A stretch of 64,000 nucleotides of DNA from Podocnemis expansa (GCA_007922195.1 ML681998.1:19913663-19977662), one strand, 5' to 3'. Positions 11,497 through 24,040 are shown, counted from the stretch's first letter. Numbers and translations: made by a program. Notes: a model not told the origin generated them from the letters alone.

Positions 11497-11619
11497 CATC
11501 TGACGACGTGGGTTGGAGCCCACAAAAGCTTATGCCTGAAGAAATCTGTCAGTCTATAAGGTGCCACAGGACTCTCGCTGCTTTTGCTGTACACAGACTA
11601 ACATGGCTACACCTCTGGA
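11497..11619 (-). repeat. Turtle-type short interspersed repeat, minus orientation
   Basis: On the minus strand this reads from ccagaggtgtagccatgtta through tagtctgtgtac, gtggcaccttatagactgac and gcataagcttttgtgggctc to gtcagatg. The same family recurs at 32412, 37650, 45271 and 50261. I know this wording from turtle genomic and transcript sequences; its class (SINE or DNA element) I cannot settle by eye. Confidence 0.7.
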
Positions 11620-14297
11620 AATTTCTAACCACAAAGTGTGAGTGGAAAGCATTGACAATGGTAAAAAACCAAAAAAGAAACAAGAGTACAAAGCAAACTA
11701 CTTCTGTCCCTCTGAAATACAGCTTCTCTAGTGCTTTCACAGCTGTGGAAACCTGCAGAATACGTGAGGATACATAATATTGATGAGATCCTGGGAGAGA
11801 AATTTTCATAGTATGAGCACTTTCACTAAGGGGAAAAATGTCAGACTTTCACTTTAAAGGAGGGACTTTGAAGTTTTCAGAAATAACAGCGTCTGAAAAT
11901 TAAATTGTGAGAACCAACAAAGGGAAGTCAAAAATAATGGATCAAACTTCATTATCCTGAAAAGATGAAAGCAAATGTGATTGCCAGAAGGAAAAAAAAT
12001 AATAAAAAGCAATATCTAGAAAATGAAATTAAAATTCTGAAAATATCTGAAAATCAGGAAATTACTAACTGAATTTATTATATGAAGAACCTTATATTGT
12101 TTATTTTTAGAATTAAAGTTAATGAGGATCTCATTCACCAGTCTTCATGATTCCAAATCAAGATACCAAAAATAACTCTGGTAGGGGAGGTATTGTGGTC
12201 ATCAGCATTTCAGATCAAGACTGAATGCAGCACATACTACAAAAGAAATCTGCATTTAGTATATGAAAGCAAAATATTCCTTATCAAAATCTAGCCTTAG
12301 TAATCTGGATGACAAGCAAAGAATTTATATCCGTAACATAGGTATAGGTGAAGATATAAATTCTGTTAACCTCTTCATGATCAACACGTTAGGCTGTTTA
12401 TCAGGAGACAGTCTATTCTTTCTGGGGCTATGCTTCAGATTTTAAATTATTAGAAGCCTTCGGGTCCAACCAGAAACACTGGGAATTTAATTCAGAGGAT
12501 TCAGGTCACTGGTCACTGACTCAAATGTTTTCTTCTATTAGTTAATTTCTGAGAAACATCACTGATGGCATTTGTGATCCTGGATGCGTTTCGTTAGAGT
12601 TCAGAGACAGTATTTTGACTCTTGTCTTCAGTAAACTGGAATAAATGGAAGTGTATACTGTAGATTCAAGCCTTTTATTGCACTGTAATGTTAAAGTTTG
12701 TAAATTCATATTGTTGCAACTTGTGAAACACGTAAGACTTTATTGTTATTACTGAAATTAGAAAAGTTTATTAATAACTGAGACAAATATTAATAGCTGA
12801 TATAATGTGTTTGAGGTTTTACCCTCTGAAAACAGGGTTATTGTACAATGAGGCCCCCGTCCTGCAATGAGAGCCATGCTGGCAGAAGCCCCATTGATTT
12901 CACTGGGATTCTGCACAGGCAGTCTCCTCACGTGCGTCTCACTGCTGGATCAGAAACGTACATGCAGTTTATATCTCAACACTTTCCTTTCACTGTGTTA
13001 TGCATATGAAGAGTCAAAAAAAATGTCATCAATACTGCCTCTATCAAACCCTAGTTCAGATATAGCTATTCTACCTCACCAGTCAATAGGCAAGTGGCAT
13101 TTAATGGACAGGCATATCAATGAGTTTTGAATATTATAATATGGAGCATTTTACATATAGCTGCATGGACCCACAAATAGAGATTATATTATATGTATTT
13201 AACTCCAGTGACCAAGAAAAACATGTCTTTTTTATTTCTTTCAGAATTTTTACATACTTTTTCTCTTTTGTAGAACACAGGCCTTGGGCATGTTAACTTG
13301 GTTTGCATGTATGAGTGTTTTGTTCATAGGATATGAATATAAATACTAGTATTATATTCTTATTATACATGGATGTGTTATTAAATCCTTTAACAAAAAG
13401 GTATTTAACATGATACAGGGGTGTCTGGAAGCCTTTAAACTACCATTTTTTTCCTTATGAAAGGAAAACTGCTTAGGCTATTAATCTTGTGCTGTTTCAG
13501 ACAATTAAAAAGAGGCTACAGTAAAGTATGATTGAACCACAAAAAACACATGAATGGCCACCAAAAGTGTCTAAAGAAGTCATTGGGAATTTTCATATTG
13601 TTTATACTTCTCTGAGTCTTTATGTCATCAAGTTGGTAAACTGTTCTCCTCCGTAGTAGTTTATTTTGAGTCAAGAGGGCCAAAAATGAAAACTGTGTGA
13701 GGAGAAAAAAATATGATTTAATAGAAAATTACACCACTTACACTTCAAATTTACTTTGCTGAACACTGTGTGTATAGCAGATTAGGTGGTATTTGAACAA
13801 AGTTTTTAAAGTATCTGGGTCCAGAAGGGGGTATTCTGTTCTGACTGAGAGTAATATACTCTTGATACAATGATTTGGCATCATAAATAATCATATATAA
13901 TTTTATAATAATTTCTGGAAAAATGTTTAAAAAGTTTAAAATAAATCAGCTGTTACAATTTCTACAGAGGCAACAGTGGCTGCAATAATCTCCACATGTG
14001 CCTTCTAGGAGATCTGCCTCTATACAGCTCTTGAAAGAATAAAGCCTTAGAAAGTCCATTCCTCTACAATTACATCAAGGAACTTTGGTCCAGATTCACA
14101 AAAGTATTTAGATTTAGAAATTCCTGCTGGAGGAATCAGTGATTATGTTGATTGTAGATCCCTTGAAACTATATGATCTAGTGGAATGATCAGAAGGCTT
14201 GTCTCCATACACATATTATGTTTACTAACAACAAAATTTGATAAAGCTAAAGATCACCAAGATTGCCATTTGTAAATAGCTCAGTAGCATTATCTAC
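11620..14297. other. RIMS2 intron; one short repeat at about 12848-12960
   Basis: Mostly AT-rich unique-looking sequence. At about 12848-12960 'gtcctgcaatgagagccatg' followed by 'ccccattgatttcactggga' is the wording of a short, partly palindromic repeat widespread in birds and reptiles. No coding sequence recognised. Confidence 0.4.
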
Positions 14298-14580
14298 ATT
14301 TTACCTGGTAGGAAACTTGGGGCTTGGAGACTCTAAGTGACTTGTCTTTGGGGGCACACCAATCTTAAGGATTTCTGCTAAGACCAGTTGTCTGTGGATT
14401 TGCGTTTCAGTCTTGATTCAGATGCTGATGTGCTGCGTAACCTTGGACAAATCACATCTTCACTGAATTTCAGTTTCCTTATCTTTAAAAGGGGGACAAT
14501 TACATTTCACAACATTATAAGGGTGTCGCAAGGTCTAAATAATACTAGTAAGTTGTTACTCATGTGCAAAATATTATTGG
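14298..14580. repeat. MIR-type ancient SINE pieces
   Basis: Two adjoining pieces. 14298-14362 reads like a MIR in reverse (cattttacctggtaggaaac, then gacttgtctttgggggcac). 14410-14580 reads like a MIR core in forward direction (gctgcgtaaccttggacaaa, cagtttccttatctttaaaa). MIR cores are old and shared across amniotes. Confidence 0.6.
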
Positions 14581-15625
14581 AGCCTTTTAATGGCCAAATA
14601 GAACTCAGGACTGCCTGGCTCCCAACCCTGCTCTCATTGCATTGTGGAGACAGTGGCATCAGCTCCTCGTGTGGTAGCTTTACAGATCTGTGAATGAAAA
14701 TGTTCAAATAACGGATTTGGCCAAAAAAAAAAAAAAGAAAGAAAGAAATTTTGGATAGTTTTCCAATTATATAGGAGTTTGAGACCTGTAAAACAGAAAA
14801 AATTTATTTAAAAAAGTCAGCCACCCAAAATGAATGGTTTGGTCTGCTGAGCTATTGGGTGAGGAAGCATAGGAGGAATTCGAACAGTAACCCAAGTCGT
14901 GTAAGCATTTACCAACATGAATAACTTTGTTCATGTGAAGAGTCCCAAACTTATGGAGGTATTGAGAGGAGTAGAATTATTCACATACATAAGACATATA
15001 TGCTTGCAGAATTTGGGGCAGTGAGTTAGTGGAAGGAGGGGAAGATTGACAGCAACTTCGTGTTTTGGTCTCATAAATCAGGGAGTAGCACTTTAGGTAC
15101 CAGCTCATGCAGCATTCAGAATTGACACAATTGCTGCTGATAGTATTCCGCTGGAGTCCCTGCCAATTCAAAAACACTGCACAATCAGTTAAGGAGAGTA
15201 ATTTATTGTTTTATTCCATTAAAATTCACATAACTGACTTATTTGAACAGACTGGTTGCCATTAAAAAGTAAGCATTTATTCACAATCATAGTACAGTTG
15301 TAAGTCAAAATAGCAACAACTGTAGTATCTTTGCCAGTGTTGTATGGTTACTGGGAAGAGAAGTTGTCTTTGTTGGTGACCAAAGTCATGCTGTTGTGGT
15401 TTAATTTCCGCTATTTACTGCAGTTTTCTTCTTATGTATTTTAAGTTGCTTTGAAATAAATCCTTTTATGGAAATCATTAAAAATTAATATGGTCAGTTA
15501 TAACTTCTCCTTCACCGTAAAGAAAAAAGTGATTGCAAGTTCACAGGTTCTAAGCATCCCTGTTACATGTATAGATTTCATGTATTTTTTCCTGACATCA
15601 CTTCATTTTAATATTTGTTTTGCAG
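14581..15625. other. RIMS2 intron upstream of the candidate microexon
   Basis: Contains an A-rich/(aaag)n run at 14724-14748. The last 100 bases are pyrimidine-rich and end in atatttgttttgcag. Nothing else recognised. Confidence 0.45.
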
Positions 15626-15652
15626 ATAAAGGCTTATATTCATATAATTCAG
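15626..15652 (+). CDS. RIMS2: Candidate 27-nt RIMS2 microexon (NKGLYSYNS)
   Basis: The 27 bases follow a strong acceptor (ttgttttgcag) and precede a strong donor (ATTCAG, then gtaaat). The upstream exon leaves one base (A) and the downstream exon takes two (GG). This segment starts with two bases and ends with one, so including it adds nine residues, NKGLYSYNS, without shifting the frame; the following codon becomes Gly instead of Arg. RIM genes are known to be heavily spliced between C2A and C2B, and neuronal microexons of this size are common. No transcript evidence is available here and I do not recall this peptide in mammalian RIM2, so it is a prediction. Confidence 0.55.
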
Positions 15653-16679
15653 GTAAATTTTCAGCATGCCTGAAGTGTTTATTGCTTGCATATATATATG
15701 CACAGTTTAATTTAACATTTTATTGATGTGCTTGTGCTACATACTCTGCATATGTTAAATCGCTAAAGAATTCCTTGGCTTTCCTGTGTGCTTTTCAGTC
15801 ATAGTCCTTTTGTATTGGCTTTATTTTTTCAGCATCTTAGTATTGGGAACACCTTGTTGAAATTACAGTGACTTTGAAAGTACAATATTTGTTTTGTTTG
15901 TCTCTATTTGAGGGGAGATAAAGCTTTGAAAGATAAATTGTAGTAGGCTTGACTAACTATACTGGTGAAATGTTATTTTGGTCAGAGTTCATTACAGTTG
16001 AAAACTTTCATACTGCAGCTGCTGTGTGAACTGTTTTAAAAAGTTAAATAATACAGAAATATGGTAAGTAAAATCTTGTTAATATCAGTATAAATTGTTT
16101 TGATATAGCTACATTTTAATTCCCTGGTTGCAAATCATTTTGCTATATTTGAGAGAGAAAAGTGATGCACTCAGCTTTCCTTAATGAAATATAAACAAAC
16201 CAATAATGTAAAACCTTCCTAATACCAACTTAAATTCTATCACATATTTCATATGGGAGTTTTTGCAGGTCAAACAGTTTTAATTACATGAACTTTGCTG
16301 AGATTTGGTTCATCTAATTATATTTTAGTTGTGTTTAATAAATGTGACACACTTTAATAGGAAAGTGAAGCTAATACTATGGCCATCAAAATCTCTTCAG
16401 GCACTGATAGTCAGTACTGGGTTGTCCGAAGGAAGCTGCGAAAGCTGTGTGGTAGGCAGCTGTTTCTCCCTAAATTTAAAGCTGTTTCCATTTCAAGCCC
16501 AGCATAAATTGGAACAATTTGGAGGATGCACTAAACCAGACCAAAGCTATATTCACTTCTCCTCACTGTCATGGTGCATAAGCTTGCTTACAGAGGCCCC
16601 CTTAGAGTCAGTTTACCATATCAGACGCTACAGGTGAGTTAGGCAGAGAAACACCTCTCTTCCCCTGGTCCATGCATTG
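15653..16679. other. RIMS2 intron downstream of the candidate microexon
   Basis: No second exon-like segment that keeps the frame was noticed. AT-rich intron. Confidence 0.4.
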
Positions 16680-16921
16680 TTGTGGGGTTTAGGTGTCTAG
16701 TCATCTGATATGGGGCTGCTCTGCACATTATCGGGGCAGAAACATGGGGGCCAAGGGAACTTAACTGCAGTAATGTAGGTGTCAAGCAGGCTTAGGCACC
16801 TGCAGGGTTTAGTGGCATCTAAGAACAGGAATTGGTGATTGCCAGTTGGGCCTGATTCTGGGATTAGGTGCCTAAAATGTCAGTCATGCACCTAAGCTCT
16901 TTTGTAAATCTAGCCCTAAAT
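16680..16921. repeat. Interspersed repeat with 'ggtgcctaaa' motifs
   Basis: Contains ggtgtctagtc, gtgtcaagcaggcttaggca, ggattaggtgcctaaaatg and the end ttttgtaaatctagccctaa. The 'ttcacaaa ... aaatctggccct' type of end also occurs at 38833-38969, suggesting one DNA-element family. The left end here is not clear. Confidence 0.4.
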
Positions 16922-18130
16922 GACAATACCACAGAAGAAGTCATCTACCAGCCTGAGATAGCTTTAACTTCTGGACAATGATATTCTGATGGAAGTCTGT
17001 CTCAGTCTCTTCTGTTGAATTTATTCCACTTTGTATATGTAACTAAACATACATTGGACCTGAAACAGCATGAGAAAGTGTCCGTAGTCCAGTGGTTAAG
17101 TAATATACCTGAGAGGTGATAAACCTGGGAGATGTTTATGCTACCTTGCATTGTAAAAGAAATATGTCCCTGGGATATTGATGACAGAAGTATACACAGT
17201 TCTCTGCATTACTGTAATATCTGATCCAATAGTAGTTGCAAGATACCTTCCAGAATTCTGTGCCTGCTGAATCTTCCAAAATTTATAAATACAGTGTTTC
17301 GTTTCATGATCTGGAGAGGCTGAATTTCAGTCTTGTAAAGCACTGTAATACACAGAGATGTGACTCTGAAAATATACCATTTAGATATGACATATTTATT
17401 CTTCCTCAGTGACTTACATATCATGTTCACTCAGTGACAGTCAGAACTGTCTATGAGGACTATGAGCTCATACTAACAATGAGAGCCAAAAGGAGCTTAT
17501 GTGCATATGATGTGTTAAACAGAATAATAAAGTTTTCTTTTCTTCAGTTTGATACTGTATTAATGGCAGTAAGATAAAGAGAGAGATCTTAGAAGAAACA
17601 CCGGAAACACATACTGTATTTACGCTTAAGTTGCCATATTTACAGAGTAATTTTTGTCACTAGCTCTTCTCTTCTTAAAACTGGGTTGTAAAATCTGAGT
17701 AATTTATTCCAGTTAAATTTGATCCAAAGATTATTGAAGCCAATGAGAATATTTCTGTTGACTTCAGTGGGCTCTAGATCAGGTCAGTTATGCCTTGAGG
17801 TAATTTTTGAGGTCTAGACTTGGATAATCATATAGTATGCTGTATGTTTTGATTTCAATATACACATGTAATAACCTTCAGTGCTGGTGAAATTTATAGT
17901 AGAAAAAATTTTAACATCAACATTTGCCATCTGTTGTCACCTAATGAAGGACAATAATCTCCATAGAATAGAATGATTTGTTCATAGGTTATATTCTAGT
18001 ACACTTAATTTGTGCTTTTCCTTACATTAACATTGAGGAATGGTAGAATTAAAGGGTGAGGCAACCATATATTAGTTTTGAATGTATCCTATGTCTGTCT
18101 GTCACAACGTGGTTGTCACATACACTATAC
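16922..18130. other. RIMS2 intron; one short hairpin element
   Basis: About 17712-17786 holds an imperfect palindrome built on 'gaagccaatgagaat' and 'gttgacttcagtgggct', related to the hairpins at 56757 and 62328. Otherwise nothing recognised. Confidence 0.4.
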
Positions 18131-18318
18131 TAGTGGTTTTCAAACTTTTTTCCTCATGACCTGGTTGAAAAAATACCATTTATGCCCATGACCCAGCAAT
18201 TATATCTTTGAGCAATGCATGCTGGTCTTTCAGCAGTGTCAGCAGAGTGCACCACAATCCAGTACCTGAGCATCTGCAACCCAGTACTGGGTCTGAACCC
18301 ATAGTTTGAAAACCACAG
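18131..18318. mobile_element. hAT MITE, about 188 bp
   Basis: Ends tagtggttttcaaac and gtttgaaaaccacag are inverted repeats of the hAT type. Flanks cactatac (18123-18130) and cactgtac (18319-18326) match at 7 of 8, as expected for an 8-bp target duplication. The open frames inside have no recognisable protein. Confidence 0.75.
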
Positions 18319-18411
18319 CACTGTACTAACAGAGTCTGAATTGATTTCAGAGGGAATGACTCCCTTTTTGTATTTACAAAACACGTACCTTCTTTTATAA
18401 AACACATTGAG

Positions 18412-18495
18412 ATCATAGAATCATAGAAACTGGAAGGAACCATGATAGCTCATCGAGTCCAGTCCCTGCACTCATGGCAGAACCAAGAACCAACA
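18412..18495 (-). repeat. CR1 LINE 3' tail, minus orientation
   Basis: Reads gatcatagaatcatagaaac then tggaaggaaccatgatagct and catcgagtccagtccctg, the reverse complement of the last part of a CR1 LINE with its short attctatg terminal repeats. It abuts the start of DIRS copy 2. Confidence 0.75.
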
Positions 18496-18553
18496 GTCTG
18501 CAAACCTTGAAAATGGGTCTGGCACTGGCACAGTCAGAAATTGTAAAAGTACA

Positions 18554-19984
18554 ATGATTCAGAATGGTGACTTTGTCTGTCATAATTCTGGCACTGGAAC
18601 AGGGGGACTGGTTCACAGCTCTCAATCTCCAAAATGCGTATTTCCATGTTTTTATTATCCCAATCAAAAAAGACTTCTCAGGTTCACTCTTGGAACCAAT
18701 CAGTATCACTACACTGTGCTACCCTATGGCCTGTCCACTACCCCAAGGTTTTTCTCCATGATTCTTGCTGTCGTTGCTGCACATCTATGCAGGAAAGGAG
18801 TTACCATATTCCCCTACATGGATGATTCCCTGATAAAGGCATTTAGCCACCTGCAGAACAGGCAGATGGTACAAATTACAATCTCACTTTTGAAAAGCTT
18901 GGGTTCATGATAAAATACCAAGAAATCCACCATGAAACCCATTCAACAAATAGAATTTATGGGGGCACACCTAGACTACCTTACTGCCAGAGCATCCCTA
19001 CCAAGAAATGTATCCAACACTATAGCAATCCTGCAAACCACATTATAGAACAGCCAGACCATAACTGTTTGCACCTGCTTTCAAATGTTAGGACATGTGG
19101 CAGCAACTACATTTTTAGTACAACATTCACAGCTTCACATGTGGGCCCTGAAGCTATAGCTCTTAATAGTGTGCAAACTTAACAGACATTCACTGTATCA
19201 ATGCTAAACAATATCAAACAGTATCAATGCTAAACAATATCAAACAATTACTGACTTGGTAGACTTATTCCTGCAGTCTAGCCTTGACCATTCTATTCAC
19301 GTAAGAAACACTGTTGATTACGATAATTATGGGTTCATTTCTTGTAGGCTGGGAAGTACATCTATAGGAACACACAATTCAGGGGAAACAATCCACACAT
19401 GAAATAACACTACATATAAATCTGCTGGAGCTATGCGATTGTTGCTCTTTCAGTACTTTCCTCATACAGCTTTGCACGGTTCACAACACTTATGATCATT
19501 AACTATACATGGTAATGAACAAATCCATTAAAATAATTGCAGACAACACTGCGTGCATGTTTTATATCAATAAACAGGGAGGAATAAGATCCATCTCTCC
19601 TTGCACAGAAGTGATACAATTATGAAATTGGTGTATACCCCACAATATCAACATTTCAGTGATGTCCTAACCTGGAATCCACAACACAACCATATCATCA
19701 GCAGGGATACGAGTCACAAGTGGGAACTACACAGTGAAGTCCTGGAAGACATTTTTCAACAAGGGGATCATCCTGCAATAGATCTGTTTGACCCACAACT
19801 ACAAATGCCCCCACTTCTACTCAAGAGCAAGGTTAGGAAAGGGGTCAAAAGGGGACACAATCCTCCTCACTTGAAGCAGGGAACTCCTTTATGCATTTCT
19901 ATACATCCCGCTGCTGAACAAGACCCTTTGCAAAATAAGACAGGACAAAATCAGTTTAATAATGATAGCTCGTATATGGCTTAG
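18554..19984 (+). pseudogene. DIRS copy 2 RT and RNase H remnants
   Basis: RT text is readable in pieces: GDWFTALNLQNAYFHVF (catalytic Asp of the first motif replaced by Asn), TVLPYGLSTTPRFFSM, and FPYMDDSLIKA with the catalytic MDD near 18818. RNase H text DNTACMFYINKQGGIRS lies near 19540-19590. A 26-bp tandem duplication (19195-19246) breaks the frame. Stops and frameshifts throughout; not functional. Confidence 0.78.
19195..19246. repeat. 26-bp perfect tandem duplication
   Basis: Two identical units beginning gtatcaatgctaaacaatat follow each other directly within the decayed RT-RNase H region of DIRS copy 2. Confidence 0.9.
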
Positions 19985-20584
19985 ACAAGTATGGTTCACT
20001 TATCTGATGCAGATGTCAGCCGGCACACCAATCTCTCTGTCTCTCCTGAAGAAACTACTAGAATATTCTGAACCCATTCAATACATATTATTAAGCAGTA
20101 GAAATCCCACCACCATAAAGACCTACATGTGAAATTACAGCAAATTCACATCCTAGTGTCAACAGGGTCAGATCCTGGCTGAATCCTCACCAGTCACAGC
20201 CATGCTTTAATACCATCTAATTCTAAAGAAAACAGGGTTATGAGTTAGTCCTCTTAAAGTATATCTAGTATCTCTTGAAAACTTTGATGATAAAATAGTC
20301 TTCATACATCCAATTGTGAAACACTTCATGGCTGATATTCAGAACTCACCCAGACATTTGTCCCCCCACACAACAGTGGGATGTCAACCTAGTCTGAAAA
20401 ACCATCACTAAATCACCATTTGAATCACTAGCCACCCGCACTTGATGCTCCTGTCTATGAAAATGTCGTTCTTAGTGGATATAACATTGGCAAGGTGTGT
20501 AGCGGAACTCAGAGCACTCATAGCTCATCCACCATACATGATACTCCACAAGGACAAAATGACACCTGCTGAATTCTCTGTATC
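19985..20584 (+). pseudogene. DIRS copy 2 recombinase, first half
   Basis: Degenerate text aligned with copy 1: wording like KTYM..YSKFTS at about 20130, HPFESLATRT at about 20420, and the first catalytic region ISTVARCVAELRAL-like at about 20465-20520. It stops where a forward CR1 tail is inserted. Confidence 0.6.
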
Positions 20585-20756
20585 TTAAAGTGCTTACATC
20601 ATGATCTGAGGACTTTAATAACTCAGTCATTGGTTAGAGACTTATTGCTGGAGTGGGTGGGTGAGGTTTTGAGGCTTACATTGTGCAGGAGGTCAGACTA
20701 GATGATCATACTGGCTCTTTCTGACCTTAGAGTCTAAGAGTCTGACTCTTAGGCCT
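20585..20756 (+). repeat. CR1 LINE 3' tail, plus orientation, inside DIRS copy 2
   Basis: Reads gaggtcagactagatgatca, ctggctctttctgaccttag and then tctaagagtctgactctt, the end of a CR1 of the kind finishing in 'agtctatgagtc'. DIRS recombinase text resumes immediately afterwards (aggcctcacccaaaattc). Confidence 0.72.
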
Positions 20757-21067
20757 CACCCAAAATTCATTTTAGGGTCACCTCACTTTTCTACCTCAAC
20801 AAGCTATTTCATAGAATCATAGGGTTGGAAGGGACCTCATGAGGTCATCTAGTCCAACCCCCTGCCAAAAAAAAGCAGGACCACTCCCACTAAATTATTC
20901 CAGCTAGAGTTTCATCCAGCCAGGCCTTAAACATCTCCAAAGATGGAGATTCCATCTCCTCCCTAGGTAGCCCATTTCAATGCTTTACCACCCTCCTTGT
21001 AAGAAAGTTTTTCCTAATATCCAGCCTTGACCTCCCCAGCTGCAACTTGAAACCATTGCTCCTTGTT

Positions 21068-24040
21068 CTATTCTCTTACTACTGAGAACAGCTGAGCTCC
21101 ATCCTCCTTGGAGCATCCCTTCAGGTAGTTGGAGGTTGCTATCAAATCCCCCCTCAGTCTTCTCTTCTGCAGGCTAAATAAGCCTAGTTCCTTCAGTCTT
21201 TCTTCATAGGTCTTGTGCTTCAGCCCCTTGATCATTTTTGTTGCCCTCCGCTGGACTTTTTCTAATTTGTCCACGTCCTTTTTGTAGTTGGGACCCCAAA
21301 ACTGGACACAGTATGCCAGATGCTGCCTCACCAGTGCCGAATAGAGGGGAAAGATCACATTCCTCGATCTGCTGGCAATGCTGCTTCTGATGCAGCCCAG
21401 TATGCCATTGGCCTTTTTGGCAGCAAGAGCACACTGCTGACTGATATCCAGCTTCCCATCCAGTATGACCCCCAGGTCCTTTTCTACGGTGCTGCTACTT
21501 AGCTGATCACTCCCCAGCCTGTAGCAGTGCATGGGGTTCTTCCGTCCCAAGTGCAAGGCTTAGCACTTGTCCTTGTTGAACATCATTAGATTTCTATTGG
21601 CACACTGCTCCAATTTGTCACGGTCTTCCTAAATCTTCTCCCTGCCCTCCAGCATGTCTACCATTCCCCCCAGCTTGGTGTCATCCACAAACTTACTGAG
21701 TGTGCAAAAAATCCCATCATCCATATCATTAATGAAGATATTGAACAGAACTGGCCTCAGGACTGACCCCTGGGGCACACCACTCATTACTGGTTGCCAA
21801 CTAGACACGGAGCCATTGATTTCTACACGCTGAAATCGTTGATCTAGCCAGTTCTCTATCCACCTTACAGTCCAGACATACAACCCATACTTCCTTAACT
21901 TGCTGACGAGAATGCTGTGGGAAACTGTATCAAAAGCCTTGCTAAAGTTGAGGCATATCACATCGGCTAAGTTCCCACACAGTGGGTTATTTCGATACGG
22001 TTGTTTCGAAACAACCATATATCGAAATAACACTTATTTTGAAACAACTTATTTTGAATTAACAAAATGTTAATTCGAAATAAGGAAAAAAAGCCGGAAT
22101 CGAAATAATGATTTCGGACAACAGTTATTTCGAAATGACTCACTGTCGTTTTGAAACAACACGTTCGCACGGCGTTGTTTCGAAACAACCATTGCGAAAC
22201 AACGTTGTTTCGCCCACAGACTAGGTTTAACTTGTTTCGAAACAACGCGGTTGTTTTGGAACAACGGGAATCGTTGTTCCAAAATAACTGTGCATCGTGT
22301 GAACAGCCAAAACCTTATTTCGAAACAACCTCCGTTGTTTCGAAATAAGGAGGCTGTGTGAACACAGCCATCAACAGCTCTTCCTGCATCCACAAATCCA
22401 GTCATCTCATCATAGAAGGCGATGAGGTTGGTCAGGCATGATTTACCCTTGGTGAGTCCATCCTGACTGTTCGTGATCATTCTATTTTCCTCCAAGTGTT
22501 TCAGGATGGATTCTTTCAGAATCTGCTCCATGATTTTTCCAGGCATTGAGGTGAGGCTGACAGGTCTGTAATTCCCTGGATCCTCCTTTTTGCCTTTCTT
22601 GAAGATAGGCACAATATTTGCTTTTTTCCAGTCCTCCGGCACCTCTCCCATTCGCCCCAAGTTTTCAAAGATAATGGCCAGAGGTACTCCTACCTCATCG
22701 GCCAACTCCCTCAGCACCCTCGGATGCAGGGTGTCCAGCCCCATGGACTTGTGGACATCCAGCTTCTTTAGGTAGTCCCTAACCTGACCTTCTGTCACCA
22801 AGGGCCTTTCGTCTTCTCTCCAATCTGCCATGCCCAGTGTAGTGGACTGGGAGCTGGCCCTCCCTGTGAAAACTGAAGTAAAAAAAGCACTGAGCACTTC
22901 AGCCTTTTCCTCATCCTTCATCACGAGGATACCTGCGCTATTCAGTAAGGGACCTACACCAGCCCTGATCCTCTTCTTGTTATTGACATATTTGTAGAAC
23001 CCCTTCCTGTTATCCTTCACATCCCTTGCTAGCCACAACTCCAATTGTCCTTTGGCCTTTCTGATTTTATCCCTGCAGTCCTCAGCAATATCTTTATATG
23101 CCTCCTTAGTCATCTGTCCAAGCTTGCACTTGCTGTAAACTTCCTTTTTATGCTTTAGCTCAGTGCAGAGTTCTCTGTTAAACCACACTGGGTGCCTTCC
23201 ACATTTGCTGTTCTTCCTGCTCATTGGAATGTTATCTTCCTGTGCCCTAAGCAGGGTTTCTTTAAAATGCAACCAGCTCTCTTGGACACCTTTCCCCTTC
23301 AGAGCAGCCTCCCAAAGGATCCTGTCCATCAGTTCCCTGAGGGAGCCAAAATCTGCTTTTCTGAAGTCCAGGGTCTGTTTTTTGCTTCTTTCCTTTTTTC
23401 CATTAATCAGCATCTTGAACTCTATCATCTCATGGTCACTGCTGCCCAGGTTGCCATTAACTTCTATGTCCCCAATCAATTCTCTATTTGTGAGCAGCAG
23501 GTCAAGAGGTGCAAGGCCCCTAGTTGGTTCCTCCAGCATTTGTACCAGGAAGTTGTCCTCAACGCTCTCCAAAAACTTCCTGGATTGCCTGTGCACTGCT
23601 GTATTAGCCTCCCAGCAGATGTCAGGGTAATTGAAGTTCCCCATGAGAACCAGGGCCTGTGATCTGGAAAATTCTGCCAGTTGTCCATAGAATGCCTCAT
23701 CCACCTCCTCCTTCTGGTCTGGAGGTCTATAGCAGACACCCACCATAACATCCCCCTTGTTGCTCTCTCTTCTAAGCTTAACCCACAGATTTTCAACTGA
23801 CTCGGTTCCACTTCCATAATGGAGCTCTGAGCAGTGATAGAGCTCTTTTACATATAGTGCTACTCCTCCCCCTCTTCTTCCCTACCTGTCCTTCTTGAAC
23901 AACTTATACCCATTCATGGCAGATCTGCAGTCATACAAGCTATCCCACCATGTCTCTGTTATTCCAATTATATCATAGTTCCTTGTCTGCGCCAGTACTA
24001 CCAATTCTTCCTGCTTGTTTCCCAGGCTCCTTGCATTCAT
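21068..24040 (-). pseudogene. CR1 ORF2: endonuclease and reverse transcriptase, broken
   Basis: Endonuclease: ITETWWDS-type text near 23950, a stop TAG at complement 23882-23884, then RRGGGVALYVKELYH, GVCYRPPDQ, LVLMGNFNYPDI and SSDHEMIEF. The family's GDFN motif reads GNFN here, losing an Asp. Reverse transcriptase: GLDTLHPRVLREL, NIVPIFKKG, NYRPVSLTS, then a MITE insertion after FVDAGRAVD, then [30 protein letters not shown] and FVDDTKLGG (A to V next to the catalytic DD). C-terminal part to 21068 ends in [15 protein letters not shown]. The 558-codon open frame at complement 22070-23746 is CR1 fused to MITE sequence, not a new gene. Confidence 0.88.
21965..22368. mobile_element. Foldback MITE (404 bp) inserted in the CR1 reverse transcriptase
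   Basis: The insert starts ggctaagttcccacacag and ends ctgtgtgaacacagc, imperfect inverted ends, with catc on both sides (21961-21964 and 22369-22372). Removing it restores CR1 ORF2 continuity between AGRAVD and VICLN. The inside is packed with near-palindromic gtttcgaaac, ttatttcgaa and gttgtttcg units on both strands. The 4-bp flanking repeat could be a true target duplication or partly chance, so the superfamily is left open. Confidence 0.82.

Noticed and set aside
22070..23746. 558-codon antisense open frame as a possible new gene
   Set aside because: It is CR1 ORF2 (endonuclease and first RT motifs) running into a MITE inserted at 22368; the upstream part has a stop at complement 23882-23884.
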